Shown one piece after another: positions 7,760-17,249 of a stretch of DNA of 64,000 nucleotides; the first letter of the stretch is position 1; each line of letters starts with the position of its first letter. The notes beneath the pieces were generated by a model. That model made no database searches and was not told where the DNA came from. It saw only the letters and a list, made by a program, of their open reading frames with translations. A program made the translations under genes and the position numbers. Where the stretch lies: positions 186,001 through 250,000 of the forward strand of contig JACKAU010000012.1 of the NCBI GenBank assembly GCA_020634855.1. The letters are read 5' to 3'. The stretch comes from Anaerolineales bacterium. GTDB taxonomy: Bacteria; Chloroflexota; Anaerolineae; 4572-78; J111.

Positions 7760-9492
7760 TATGCCTCGTTGCCTCCCAGGGCTGATTGCTCTTCTTGGCT
7801 CAAGCTATATAGTTTGAAGGCGGCTTGGTTGCTAGCTTCCAGATTTCGATCTTTAGCCGCTTCGATTAATTCCTGCCGCAGCGCAGCAGGTACATCATTC
7901 CAGTAAGGGATGCGGATGCGGCGCAGGTACTGGGCTTGAAAACGCAGGTATCCGCCGCGCATCTTGGTGGAGTAGGTGGCTATAAACAGACGGGCGATGC
8001 TGGAAAGCAGTACCGCTTGCAGCGCCCGCAAATCCCAGGCTTCGGAGGTGACGTAGTACAAATTGTGATGGGGGTAAAATTCTCCGTGCTCAAAAACAAT
8101 GTGGGCCTCGCCTTTGATATCAGGGATTAAGAGCTTCGGTGTCTGGGTTAGAGCGGGGATAATGCGGTCGATGGTGCGATACCAGTTAGCCGGATTTTTT
8201 TTGGCGCAGTGGCGACTGGCAATAACATCCTTTCGTAGTTCAAGATAGCGACGCAGCCGGGGATAGTCTTGGAGATCAACTAGATTACCTTTATCGTTGA
8301 AGGGGTTGATGACCCCCTGACCGCGCCAATTTACTTCACCCGATATGATATCGCGGGTAGTGACCAGCGGCAGCTTCCGGTCAGGCTCTACATCGAGCGC
8401 CTCAAACTCGCCGATAAAATATTTGTCGGCCCCGGTCGCTACGCCAATACCGACTTTGCAAGCCGCTGCTTCCAGTGTCGGGTATGACAATTCGAGCCGA
8501 CGGATCAGCGCCGTCTGATCCAATGACTCAAGGAGCCACGGCTCGTTACCGTTAACCACGTTAGCTAACTGACGTACAGTGTTGCCTTCGGTCGGCCGTG
8601 ATTTCGACCGCAGTTCTTGAGCCAGCGCGACCAATGTCGCCCGATCAATGTTAGGGCGGTGTGCAGTACGCGTCACTCCGGCTTTCTCACGGCTAATAAC
8701 CGTAATGGCCGGATAGGTCATTACGTCACTGTGAAAGGCCGGTGTATCCACCATATCAACATACATTTTTAAATGGAATGCCTCGGCAACAAGGTTGCGT
8801 AATGGCCCGCCGTATCGGTTCTTCATCCATCGATCGGCACAGATGAAGCCCAAACTTCCGTTGGGAGACAGTAAATGCAGTGAGCGTTCAATAAACGGGA
8901 TATAGAGATCGGCCCGATCGAACATGGTCGGGTAGCGGTTTCGGTACTCGGTCAGCAAAGGGGTGGGAATTCGTTCTTGTCTCACATAAGGCGGATTGCC
9001 GACCACGAAATCGAATGAGCCGTCAAAAGCCATAAGCAGGAAGTCACCCTGTACCAGCCAGCGATCCGCCAGGGCTAAAGCGGCTTGCGTCGTAACCCCA
9101 TCCTGCTTTAGCTGATCGATTAACTCTACTCGTGTGGTCTTAAAGGTTTGGCGATGCAGTTCAACCGCCCGAATGGCATTGCCCAATGTATCGACAATAG
9201 AGCTTGGGCTTTTGGCTGCTCGCCACGTAGCCAGCAGCCGCCGCACAACCGGCAGCAAAAAATCACCGGACCCGAAAGAGGGTTCCAGAATTCGCCGGCG
9301 ATAAAGCGGCTGATCCACGCTATAACCGACCAGATCAAGGATGAATTCAACCACTTCAAGGCGAGTGAAGATTGCCCCACGAGCTTCAATATCGCCTTGC
9401 GCGGCCAAGGTTTCTATGGCAGCCGCAATTCCTGGTGAAAATGTGCCGAGGGGGTCGTTAAACAGATCGAACGTAAGTTGTCTGGGTGCCAC
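7759..9492 (-). CDS. N6-adenine DNA methyltransferase (M.XhoI/M.PaeR7I-like)
   Basis: A 577-residue type II m6A methyltransferase expected to modify the A in CTCGAG, based on the adjoining XhoI-type endonuclease gene. SAM-binding motif I appears as PSFGSGDF (71-78) and the catalytic motif IV as NPPY (166-169). The C-terminal half resembles the target-recognition/TaqI-like region, ending near ILRRIRIPYW. It is upstream of, and overlaps by one base, the broken restriction gene. Unlike its partner it is intact, which fits retention of a methylase that still protects or marks the genome. The site specificity is inferred from the partner. Confidence 0.9.
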   Translation of the reverse strand: MAPRQLTFDLFNDPLGTFSPGIAAAIETLAAQGDIEARGAIFTRLEVVEFILDLVGYSVDQPLYRRRILEPSFGSGDFLLPVVRRLLATWRAAKSPSSIVDTLGNAIRAVELHRQTFKTTRVELIDQLKQDGVTTQAALALADRWLVQGDFLLMAFDGSFDFVVGNPPYVRQERIPTPLLTEYRNRYPTMFDRADLYIPFIERSLHLLSPNGSLGFICADRWMKNRYGGPLRNLVAEAFHLKMYVDMVDTPAFHSDVMTYPAITVISREKAGVTRTAHRPNIDRATLVALAQELRSKSRPTEGNTVRQLANVVNGNEPWLLESLDQTALIRRLELSYPTLEAAACKVGIGVATGADKYFIGEFEALDVEPDRKLPLVTTRDIISGEVNWRGQGVINPFNDKGNLVDLQDYPRLRRYLELRKDVIASRHCAKKNPANWYRTIDRIIPALTQTPKLLIPDIKGEAHIVFEHGEFYPHHNLYYVTSEAWDLRALQAVLLSSIARLFIATYSTKMRGGYLRFQAQYLRRIRIPYWNDVPAALRQELIEAAKDRNLEASNQAAFKLYSLSQEEQSALGGNEA

Positions 9493-9689
9493 TATTTAAG
9501 TCCTACAGGTAGTTTAACTAAAGTGAACGGTAAGTCATCGTTTAAAATAGAGCTTTTGTGATGAGACAAGAATAGCAGGCTATGATATTCGCGTCAAAAG
9601 GAAATAGCCGAGATAATCAGTAAATCGCAGTAGCCCGTATACGGTTTACCTGAATCAGGATACTGTAGTTTACCGATGACATTTTCAGC

Positions 9690-11060
9690 TTAGTTGCTTA
9701 AAGGCAGCAAGATCGTAAACGTACTCCCCTGACCCGGCACGCCGGTGCTAGTCACCTTAATCGAGCCGCCGTGGGCTTCAACCAGCGCCCGAACAATGGC
9801 CAACCCTAACCCCGCGCCGCCGCGATCGCGGGTGCGGGCGTGATCGGTGCGGTAGAAGCGGTCGAAAACGTGGGGTAGGTGTTCCGGAGGAATGCCGTCG
9901 CCGGTGTCGGCGACGGAGAGGCGCAGCGAGTCGTCGTCGGGTCTGGCTTGAATGGTAATGCGGCCACCTTCGGGAGTGTGGCGCAGCGCGTTGGCCAGCA
10001 GGTTTTGCAGAACCTGGGTCAAACGAGCCGCATCAACCTGCACAGCGGGGGTGTCTGGGGCAATTTCGCTGTGGAGGGTAATACCTTTGGCTTCGACGCT
10101 GGGGCGGAAGGTGTCGCTGACGGTGCTGACCAGTTGGGCGATATCGGTTTCTTCGCGGTTGAGGGGCAACTGCTTGGCTTCGGCCTGGGCCAACTCATGC
10201 AGATCGTTGACCAGGCGGCTTAGGAGGCGCGTCTGTTCGTACAGTCGCGCCATTTCCGATTGATCGAGCGGGTAGACTTCGTCGAGAATGGCGCGGAGAT
10301 TGCCCTGAACGACGGTTAGGGGGGTACGCAATTCGTGGGCCACGTCGGCCAGCAGATTGCGCCGAAGCTGCTCGGCCGCCTCCAGGTCGGCGGCCATATC
10401 ATTGAATGCGCGGGCGACGGCAATCATTTCGTCACTACCTTTTTCCTCGACGCGCTTGCTCAGATCGCGCGCGCCAATCGAGCGAGCCGCTTCGGCCAGA
10501 TTGTTGAGGGGCGCAGTCAGCGTTCGACTCATCAAAATCCCAAAGACAATCCCCCCCACGGCAGCCAGGGCCGCCGTGGTAAATAGCGTTTGGCCGAGGA
10601 TGTGCAGAAAGGATGGCGGCTCATTGTCTCCATTACGAAAGGCCGATACCAGACCTAAATAGCCGACAATTTGGTTATCGAGTTGAATGGGGATTAAGTT
10701 ATCTTCATTATCTTGGGGCAGAGGCCGACCAATTTGATCAGACTCGATAGAATAAAGGATATGCTTTTGGGCATCGGTTAAAACATAGATGGGGGTCCTG
10801 TCGTGGCGTCGTCTCAAATTTTCCTCAGCTTGGGCGCGGAGGAGGATCACATCGCTGCCTGACCAGTCTCGTCGCTGTCGGTAGTAAGAGGATAAATCAT
10901 CCGCCAATTCTGTAACCTCTCTGGGGGGCGTTCGATCAAATTCTTGGCGATCTCGCTGTTCGGATAGGCCCACCAAAAAGCCGGCCAAGGCTACCCCAAA
11001 GACCGCCAACAGGACCATACCGCTAAAGCCTAAACTAAGTCGTACCCAGAGTTTGTTCAT
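9690..11060 (-). CDS. Sensor histidine kinase (HAMP-HisKA-HATPase)
   Basis: A 456-residue membrane histidine kinase. There is a TM helix at about 8-30, an extracytoplasmic sensor region of about 120 residues, a second TM near 155-180, HAMP (about 180-232), and the dimerisation/phosphoacceptor H242 in VAHELRTP. The ATPase domain has an N box (QNLLANALRHT), a G1 box (DTGDGIP), FDRFYR and a G2 box (GGAGLGLAIV). The ATG at 11060 follows GGAGG with a 6-7 base gap; a start 51 bases further upstream is not supported. It lies immediately downstream of the OmpR-type regulator, with which it presumably forms a two-component pair. The stimulus is unknown. Confidence 0.95.
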   Translation of the reverse strand: MNKLWVRLSLGFSGMVLLAVFGVALAGFLVGLSEQRDRQEFDRTPPREVTELADDLSSYYRQRRDWSGSDVILLRAQAEENLRRRHDRTPIYVLTDAQKHILYSIESDQIGRPLPQDNEDNLIPIQLDNQIVGYLGLVSAFRNGDNEPPSFLHILGQTLFTTAALAAVGGIVFGILMSRTLTAPLNNLAEAARSIGARDLSKRVEEKGSDEMIAVARAFNDMAADLEAAEQLRRNLLADVAHELRTPLTVVQGNLRAILDEVYPLDQSEMARLYEQTRLLSRLVNDLHELAQAEAKQLPLNREETDIAQLVSTVSDTFRPSVEAKGITLHSEIAPDTPAVQVDAARLTQVLQNLLANALRHTPEGGRITIQARPDDDSLRLSVADTGDGIPPEHLPHVFDRFYRTDHARTRDRGGAGLGLAIVRALVEAHGGSIKVTSTGVPGQGSTFTILLPLSN

Positions 11061-11155
11061 TACGTGCCTCCACAGGAGATAGGGAGATTCATTGAAGTTA
11101 TTAATCACCACTGGTCAATGACTAATGACCAATCTCTAATCTCCAATCTCTTCTA

Positions 11156-11869
11156 CTAAGGTTCCATCAGCCGATAACCCACGCCGTACACCGTTTGGAT
11201 ATAAGAGGGCCGGTCCGTGTCGGGGTCGATTTTGCGGCGTAGGTTGCGCATGTGGCTGTCGAGGGTGCGTTCCGAGCCTTCGTACTCATAGCCGAGAGCT
11301 TGTTCGATCAGTTCGCTGCGGGTGTAGGCATAGCCGGGGTTTTCCAGCAGCACTTTTAGCAAGTTGAACTCGGTGGCGGTTAGCTCGACCTCTTGCTGCC
11401 GCAGCGTGACCAAATGCCGGTTGACGTCCATGCTTAAATCGCCAATGGTTAGTACACGCGATTGGGGGGCCGCTACACCGCTGTGGGCGCGCCGCAGTAC
11501 CGAGCGCACCCGGGCTACAACTTCGCGCGGGTTGAACGGCTTGGTGACGTAGTCGTCGGCGCCTAACTCTAAGCCGATGATTTTGTCGGTGTCATCGATG
11601 CGGGCGGTGAGCATAATAATCGGCATGCTGGCTAACGCTGGGTCGCTGCGCACCAAGCGGGTGATGTCCCAGCCATCCTGATCGGGCAGCATCAGGTCGA
11701 GGACGACCAGCGCGGGTCGTTCGCGGCGCAGAATGTGCAGCGCCGTACTGCCGTCGTAGGCCGTTAGCACCTGATAGCCGGCCTTTTCCAGATAGGCCCG
11801 CACCAGGCGAACGATTTCTTTGTCGTCGTCTACTACTAAGATGGTTTGGCCGGTGATCGATGTTGGCAT
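11156..11869 (-). CDS. OmpR/PhoB family response regulator
   Basis: A 237-residue DNA-binding response regulator. The receiver domain (about 9-122) has the acidic cluster DDD at 14-16, phosphoacceptor D58 (VVLDLMLP), T88 and K110 (VTKP). The C-terminal winged helix spans about 140-235, ending in RKIDPDTDRPSYIQTVYGVGYRL, typical of PhoB-type regulators. It is the first gene of a two-gene operon with the sensor kinase downstream. A tetranucleotide hairpin element lies directly upstream at 11887-12003 and may sit within its leader. Confidence 0.95.
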   Translation of the reverse strand: MPTSITGQTILVVDDDKEIVRLVRAYLEKAGYQVLTAYDGSTALHILRRERPALVVLDLMLPDQDGWDITRLVRSDPALASMPIIMLTARIDDTDKIIGLELGADDYVTKPFNPREVVARVRSVLRRAHSGVAAPQSRVLTIGDLSMDVNRHLVTLRQQEVELTATEFNLLKVLLENPGYAYTRSELIEQALGYEYEGSERTLDSHMRNLRRKIDPDTDRPSYIQTVYGVGYRLMEP

Positions 11870-11886
11870 AGCCGTTCTCCTAAAAG

Positions 11887-12003
<117 letters not shown>

Positions 12004-12145
12004 ACAATCCATCCCCCAAATTATGAAGTCTCGCTACTAAAGATGCAAATGAAACGAGTAGGCTACTACTCGGCCAGACCACAGGTTTTCAGGACTATTT
12101 TGACCGACAATTATTTCATCGAAAGAATGTTTCAAAAGTAAGTCG

Positions 12146-12161
12146 AAACCTGTAAGGTCTG
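12146..12161. repeat. AAACCTGTAAGGTCTG dispersed motif
   Basis: A 16-base motif found again at 14167-14182 in the same orientation, and with one mismatch in inverted orientation at 14083-14098. Probably the end of a small dispersed element. Confidence 0.5.
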
Positions 12162-12239
12162 ATGGTTTAGCTTTGGCGACCAGCGGTTTGAGCTGGCGTT
12201 GTTTGCGATGGGCGCCATTGGCAATACATGTTGTGAAAT

Positions 12240-13150
12240 AAGGAGCCGAAAAAGAGACAGCATAAGGTAAAAGTCAAAGGATTAAGCGTGGCGAAGGTGG
12301 TAATTCCACGCCACAAGCGACCAGATGAACAAATCAGCGAGTTGGCTTTATTGCGATAGGTATCGGTTAAACAGCGGAACCGTTTGATGCCAGCCCATCT
12401 CAACCACAATGCGGCCCGCGCTAATGGTCTGGTTGTCAGCCTTGGTCTGGGGTCAAGGATGGTGTTTACTACTTTTATGGGGCATCACGACATCGAGTTG
12501 GGGATAATCTTTCTGATGCCCATAAAACCGAGATCAACCAGACCCGACATCAGTCGGAATGTGCTCGCCAAGCTGAGACTGTTTGAAGCGATGATAATCC
12601 TGTCGAGATCCTGGTTTGGTGGGGTTGCACAAGATGGCGGTTTGTTCATCGGTTACAACCAAGTTGCGCACCGTATGCTCTTTTGCTTGCCGGAATAGTG
12701 CTTGCGTTGGCTTTGCCCTTTTCGTTGCACGGGCGTTCTGTACCATCAATGAAAATATCCTGATCCGGAAAGTGGTGATAGATTCTTCTACGGTGCGGAT
12801 CTTGCGTTTCGGCAGGACCACCTGCCAAGCCAATGTTTTTCAGAATAGGTAACAACCCTGACCCAATGCCAGCTTCGGGGCGGTCGACATCAAAAAGAAG
12901 CCGGCCAGATCAAGGTCGGATAACATTTCAGGTAAACAGGATGAAGAAGAGTTGGTGCTGACTGGTCAGCAGGTGTGTTTTCGGCCACCTCCTCGGCTCG
13001 TTGCGGTTAGTTTCGCTCGCTTGTCTTGGTTACAGCAGCATCAAAGCTCGGGAGTAGGTGTTGAATTCAGCGACACTCACCCCGGTTAATGCTTTCAGCA
13101 AACGCTCTGACTTTAAGGCTCGGTTTATATTTATCACCTGCTTCACCTTC
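12240..13150 (-). pseudogene. Degenerate DDE_Tnp_4 (IS5-like) transposase remnant
   Basis: Pieces of one transposase can be read in order across several frames of the minus strand. The N-terminal region has ALKSERLLKALTGVSVAEF (about 13130-13060). Next comes a helix-turn-helix-like region QLFFILFYLK (about 12960). The first catalytic Asp segment is IFIDGTERP (about 12750). A basic segment KEHTVRNLVVTDEQ (about 12660) follows, then GLVDLGFMGI (about 12520) and the C-terminal AGIKRFRCLTDTYRNK (about 12370). Several frameshifts, stops and missing pieces separate them, so no functional product is possible. Terminal inverted repeats were not identified. It lies between the two-component pair and the ferric-reductase-like gene. 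Confidence 0.85.
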
Positions 13151-13186
13151 TTTATCCTATTTTATCGTTACAATACCAGGTTTACC

Positions 13187-13915
13187 TTATTTCGCAACAC
13201 GTCTAATGGATTTTCTCACTTTGGGAATGCGCAGCGCAAAGCCGGCGGCTAGCAAGACCGCGTACAGCACGGCCGATCCCTCACCCAAGAAAGCCAGGTG
13301 AAGAACGGCGAAGATACCGGCGGCGTAGGCGGCTCGATGCAGCAGTTTCCAGCCCCGACCCATTTGTTTCATCGACCATTCAGTCGAGGTGAGGGCCAGC
13401 GGGACCATAATCAGCACCGAAATCAGACCCATGACAAAGTTGAACTCATCGAACGTTGCCAGCAGATTCCAGCCTCGGTCGGCGGCAAAAAATAGGAAAT
13501 GTAATATCGCGAAGGTGAAGGCATACAGCCCGGTTACCTTCTTAACGGACAACATCTGCCGCCAGTTGAATAGAATATAAAGTGGTGTACAGGATAACGA
13601 CAGCACCAGCCAGCGAATGGCCCACTCGCCCGAAACGTGGATCAACCCTGACAGCGCCGAGCGGGGTTCTCGGGCAAAGGTGGTTTCAGCCGAGGCATCT
13701 TGAACCCCACTGTCAACGGTATCTACAGCCGAGGAGGCTTGAACCGTATCGTCAGGGAGGCGGTCCGGGCCATCAAAGCTACTTTGCTCGATGGTGACGG
13801 TCGGTACAATGCCGTCGGAAAAGTCGAAGCTAAAATTATTGAGCATTGAAACTAAGAGAACAATGGCGATAATATTGACCGCCAGCCAAAGCCAGTTTTT
13901 CTTTAACCACAGCAT
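13187..13915 (-). CDS. Ferric-reductase-like transmembrane protein (MsrQ-like)
   Basis: A 242-residue membrane protein with an N-terminal anchor (about 8-28), an acidic Ser/Asp-rich linker (about 30-88), then four to five TM helices with the ferric-reductase/cytochrome b fold. Likely haem-ligand histidines are in FAILHFLFF, LLHRAAY and FAVLHLAF. MsrQ proteins relay electrons to the periplasmic methionine sulfoxide reductase MsrP, but no msrP neighbour is present, so the partner is unknown. The N-terminal extension is unusual for MsrQ. The 3' end lies beside the decayed transposase, but the family region looks complete. Confidence 0.75.
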   Translation of the reverse strand: MLWLKKNWLWLAVNIIAIVLLVSMLNNFSFDFSDGIVPTVTIEQSSFDGPDRLPDDTVQASSAVDTVDSGVQDASAETTFAREPRSALSGLIHVSGEWAIRWLVLSLSCTPLYILFNWRQMLSVKKVTGLYAFTFAILHFLFFAADRGWNLLATFDEFNFVMGLISVLIMVPLALTSTEWSMKQMGRGWKLLHRAAYAAGIFAVLHLAFLGEGSAVLYAVLLAAGFALRIPKVRKSIRRVAK

Positions 13916-14082
13916 GAGGTAGGTATCTCCTTGTGTATTGATTAGATACCCTCAGTTTACGGCGCAATTGTGCAGTTTTCGTGCATATTTGAATGAGAAA
14001 TTAGTGAATTTAAACGCAAACTCCTGTGAAGGTTTTGGAGTATCGCGGGGGTTCTGAGAGGGGTAAGTAAGACTTTAGGAGT

Positions 14083-14182
14083 CAGACCTTACAAGTTTCC
14101 GAATTTACGTTTGAGGTAAAGAACCGTTCCGGTTGGGATATGAATGCAGTTAGAAATAGCGTTTGAAAACCTGTAAGGTCTG
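14083..14182. repeat. About 100 bp element with inverted 16 bp ends
   Basis: CAGACCTTACAAGTTT (14083-14098) and AAACCTGTAAGGTCTG (14167-14182) form an inverted repeat with one mismatch. It lies just downstream of the dienelactone-hydrolase-like gene (minus strand). A further copy of the end motif is at 12146. MITE-like or a weak terminator. The rest of 13916-14198 shows nothing recognisable. Confidence 0.6.
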
Positions 14183-14198
14183 GTATTGCCTCAAGTTA

Positions 14199-15092
14199 TC
14201 AGCTTAAATTTTCGTGGAACCAGGCCAACGTGCGCGGCCAGGCGTCGGTGGCGGCTTGTTCGTTGTAGCTCTCGCGGGTATCGTTGAAGAAGGCGTGTTG
14301 AGCGCCGTCGTACACCTCGTATTCATTCTTGATGCCGGCTTCTGTAAAAGCGGCGTGCATCGCCTCAATGGCGTCGACCGGAATGTTGTCCTCAGTCCCA
14401 ACGAAGGTCAGGATGGGCGCTTTAACCTCGCCGGCCTCCGCTGGATCAAGCGGGCTGCCGTAGTAGACCACGCCTGCGCCGACATCGTCAGAAGCCAGAG
14501 CCGTGCGTAGCACTAACCCTCCGCCCATACAGTAGCCGACTACGCCCACTTTATCGCCACTGACGTAATCTTGCTCTTGCAAATAAGCGATGGCCTGCTC
14601 AATTTCTTTGACAGCTTCCGCATTGTCGAGTTCCATCACGAGTTTGCGGGCTTCATCCGGCTCGGTCGCCACCTGGCCGTGGTAGAGGTCGGGGGCCAGG
14701 ACGACAAAACCCTCATTGGCAAAGCGGCGGGCAACGTCTTTGATGTGGTCATTAAGCCCCCACCATTCCTGGATGACAATGATCGCCGGAACTGCTTCGC
14801 CGCTGCTTGGATAGGCCAGGTAGCCCATTAAGGTCTCATCATCGGTGTCGGGATACTCGACGATGCCGACGGTCAAATCGCCTTCAGTTTCCATGCCGGG
14901 CGCAGCCGCCGGCTGCGACTCGTCGATGACCGGGGGGGCCTCTTCGTTGGGAAAGGCGGCGCAGGCAGCCAGCAAGGTGTTCGCCGCGGCCAAACTACCA
15001 ATGGCTGCGGTCGTCCGCTTCAGGAACGTTCGCCGGTCGATCTCGCCCACCTGAAACGAGCGAACCAACTCCATCACATGAATTCTATCCAT
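14199..15092 (-). CDS. Tat-exported lipoprotein, dienelactone hydrolase family
   Basis: A 297-residue alpha/beta hydrolase of the dienelactone hydrolase family, probably exported and lipid-anchored. The N-terminus carries a twin-arginine motif R20-R-T-F-L-K and then a lipobox LLAAC with C44, which would make it a Tat lipoprotein. The catalytic triad is Cys188 (GYCMGGG), Asp235 (GTEDN) and His266 (AQHAFF), with the family Glu109 in IQEWWG. The natural substrate is unknown; despite the name, many family members act on other esters or lactones. It is a single gene, with an inverted-repeat element downstream. Confidence 0.92.
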   Translation of the reverse strand: MDRIHVMELVRSFQVGEIDRRTFLKRTTAAIGSLAAANTLLAACAAFPNEEAPPVIDESQPAAAPGMETEGDLTVGIVEYPDTDDETLMGYLAYPSSGEAVPAIIVIQEWWGLNDHIKDVARRFANEGFVVLAPDLYHGQVATEPDEARKLVMELDNAEAVKEIEQAIAYLQEQDYVSGDKVGVVGYCMGGGLVLRTALASDDVGAGVVYYGSPLDPAEAGEVKAPILTFVGTEDNIPVDAIEAMHAAFTEAGIKNEYEVYDGAQHAFFNDTRESYNEQAATDAWPRTLAWFHENLS

Positions 15093-15178
15093 AATGTAAC
15101 CTCCTCATCGAAAATAAATTAGATTTCTTACTGGAGGTAAGCTTAACATTTAAAGTTAAAGATTTTCTGAGAAAGGGA

Positions 15179-16144
15179 TCAGGGAGTTGTAGCGGGTTCG
15201 ACCTGAGGGATTAGCGCGTCATAGCTGACGCCTGTTAATCTTTCCGATTCGTGCCAAAGCCAGTTGGCCGCAGTTTGATCCCTGGCCGACCAGGGGAGTC
15301 GGGCTTTGGCTGGGTAGCCGGTGATTCCGAACCAGTCGCCTGGACCTAAATAGTCGCCGCCTTGAACACCGGGAGCCGTAACGGCGTACAATTGCGGTAA
15401 AGCGCCCATAGCGGCGCTTTGTAGAAAAGGACTGACCAGAAGCATCAATAGTTTTTGAGAAAACGCGTTGTCGATGCCGATACCGGCGTGTTGTAAATTG
15501 GTGGTCGAACCACCGGGGTGGGCCGCCAGGCTGATGGGGGTGGCCTTAGCTGCGACTAATCGACGCTGTAACTCAGAGGCAAAGAGAAGATTAGCCAGTT
15601 TACTCTGCCCGTAGGCTAGCCACCGATTGTACCGCCGTTGGTGCATCAGGTCATCAAACTTTATCCGGCCGATGTGAGCCACGATACTTGAAACCGTTAC
15701 TATTCGGCTGTTAGGCTGCTCCATCAGCCGCTCCAACAGGAGGCTGGTTAAGGCAAAGTGTCCTAAATGGTTCGTGCCAAACTGTAACTCGAAGCCGTCA
15801 GCGGTGTGGCGGAGCGGCGGAATCATAATGCCGGCGTTGTTGATCAGCAGATCGAGCCGATCGTACCGGGTCAGGAAAGCGGCGGCAAAGGCGCGAATTG
15901 AGGCCAGATCGGCCAGGTCAAGCGCCATAACGGTCAGCGAGGCCTCCGGCGTCTGCTGTAGTATTTTGTCGCGGGCGGCATTGGCCTTGGCCAGGTTGCG
16001 ACAGGCCATGACCACGTGGGCGTTTTTACTCGCTAGAGCCAGCGCGGTTTGGTAGCCCAAACCGCTGTTAGCTCCAGTAATAACAGCAATTCGGCCGGTT
16101 TGGTCGGGGATGTTAGCGGTTGTCCAGTGGTGGATGGTGTTCAT
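15179..16144 (-). CDS. SDR family oxidoreductase (retinol dehydrogenase-like)
   Basis: A 321-residue short-chain dehydrogenase. The Rossmann motif TGANSGLG (23-30), NNAG (102-105), active-site Ser152/153, and Y178-x3-K182 (YGQSK) are all present. Its length and extended C-terminus resemble the retinol dehydrogenase/protochlorophyllide-reductase-like subgroup, which acts on lipophilic carbonyls or alcohols, usually with NADP(H). The substrate cannot be deduced. It is preceded by a terminator belonging to the upstream DUF5666 gene, so it is probably transcribed separately. Confidence 0.9.
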   Translation of the reverse strand: MNTIHHWTTANIPDQTGRIAVITGANSGLGYQTALALASKNAHVVMACRNLAKANAARDKILQQTPEASLTVMALDLADLASIRAFAAAFLTRYDRLDLLINNAGIMIPPLRHTADGFELQFGTNHLGHFALTSLLLERLMEQPNSRIVTVSSIVAHIGRIKFDDLMHQRRYNRWLAYGQSKLANLLFASELQRRLVAAKATPISLAAHPGGSTTNLQHAGIGIDNAFSQKLLMLLVSPFLQSAAMGALPQLYAVTAPGVQGGDYLGPGDWFGITGYPAKARLPWSARDQTAANWLWHESERLTGVSYDALIPQVEPATTP

Positions 16145-16161
16145 GATGACTCCTAATAAAA

Positions 16162-16193
16162 ATAAGACCCCACGGTATGATGTGAGGTCTTAT
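16162..16193 (-). terminator. Rho-independent terminator of the DUF5666 gene
   Basis: On the minus strand, ATAAGACCTCAC pairs with GTGGGGTCTTAT (one mismatch) around an 8-base loop and runs into TTTTTATT. It lies between the 3' end of the DUF5666 gene and the SDR start. Confidence 0.75.
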
Positions 16194-16235
16194 TATAGCG
16201 GGGAACGATTAAACGGGTGTTAGTTGGCGTATTCT

Positions 16236-17243
16236 TTACGGATTTTTGGGTTGAAAGATGTCGATGACGTCCGCTTTGATCGTATTTTCTTGATCTTCTA
16301 CCGGCTGGCCTTTAACCGCGATGTGGCTGCCGACTTCAATACTCTTAAAGGAAACGTCTGAACCATCACGGGTACGATATTGGGTGGATTCGTCGGTGAC
16401 GATGGTGATGTCATTGCTGTCGCGATTTTTGACGGTCAAGTTCGCGCCGTCGATAGCCGTCACCTCACCGCCGTGGAAGCCTTGCCGTGGGCCACGCGCG
16501 CCGTCCTTCATTCCACGCTCGCCGCCCTTCATGGGGTGTTCGTGAACCAAAACCAGTCGAGCGGTCAGCGAACCGTCGCTTTGGGTTTCTCCAAAAGCCA
16601 TTACGGCGCTGTCGGTGGTGACATCCGAGATCGAGCCGGCCTCGTTATCGCGACCCAGCCGGAAGGTGGTTTTGTCGTCGGTAGTTATTATGGTGGTTGT
16701 TTCATCACGGGGATTGTCGACCGTAATCTGATCGCCGTCAATATCAGTGACGCGACCGCCGGCCATATCCCCGGCCGGCATCACCGTTACGCCCCGCGCA
16801 TCGACCGAATCGTCGTCATTTCGTTGGCCGCGAACGCCGATATTGCTGCCGACTTGAATATCGCTGATGCTGCCTTCGCTGCCGGTTTCAACCAGGAAAA
16901 CCTGGGTGTCCTCGGTCACATTAACCGTGATCGACTCGCCATCACGATCGGCGACGGTGAGCGTGTTGCCGTCAATCGCCGTCACTTCGCCGGTCACACC
17001 GCCATGATGGCCTTTATGGCCGCGACCCGGCCCTTCCTGAAAGAACCCGCGCTCGTGGGGACCGTCAAAAAAGAAGTCGCCGTCGGAGTGTCCTTGAAAG
17101 GCGAAGGCTCGCGGCCCGAAGCCGGCTCGGCCCGGAAACCCCTGAGCCAGGGCCACAGCGCTCACGGCCAGGACGCCGGCCAAAGCCAACGCCACCACCC
17201 CGCCGCCGATAATTAACCATTTCTTCGTGAGAAAACGTTTCAC
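16236..17243 (-). CDS. Secreted or membrane-anchored protein with three DUF5666 repeats
   Basis: A 335-residue protein with an N-terminal signal/anchor (about 8-34) and a Gly/Phe/His-rich linker. Three similar beta-rich repeats of about 60-70 residues follow, each centred on a V-T-x-I-D-G-x-x-L/I-T-V pattern: at about 85-155 (EVTAIDGNTLTV), 165-215 (RVTDIDGDQITV) and 260-330 (EVTAIDGANLTV). These match DUF5666, of unknown function, found in extracytoplasmic proteins. The GTG at 17243 is chosen because AAAGGAG lies 7 bases upstream; an ATG 36 bases further out has no RBS. A dispersed palindromic repeat lies immediately upstream. Confidence 0.85.
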   Translation of the reverse strand: MKRFLTKKWLIIGGGVVALALAGVLAVSAVALAQGFPGRAGFGPRAFAFQGHSDGDFFFDGPHERGFFQEGPGRGHKGHHGGVTGEVTAIDGNTLTVADRDGESITVNVTEDTQVFLVETGSEGSISDIQVGSNIGVRGQRNDDDSVDARGVTVMPAGDMAGGRVTDIDGDQITVDNPRDETTTIITTDDKTTFRLGRDNEAGSISDVTTDSAVMAFGETQSDGSLTARLVLVHEHPMKGGERGMKDGARGPRQGFHGGEVTAIDGANLTVKNRDSNDITIVTDESTQYRTRDGSDVSFKSIEVGSHIAVKGQPVEDQENTIKADVIDIFQPKNP

Positions 17244-17249
17244 TCTAAT

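Noticed and set aside
16380..17216. 278-aa plus-strand ORF
   Set aside because: Antisense shadow of the DUF5666 protein, created by the repeated coding sequence.
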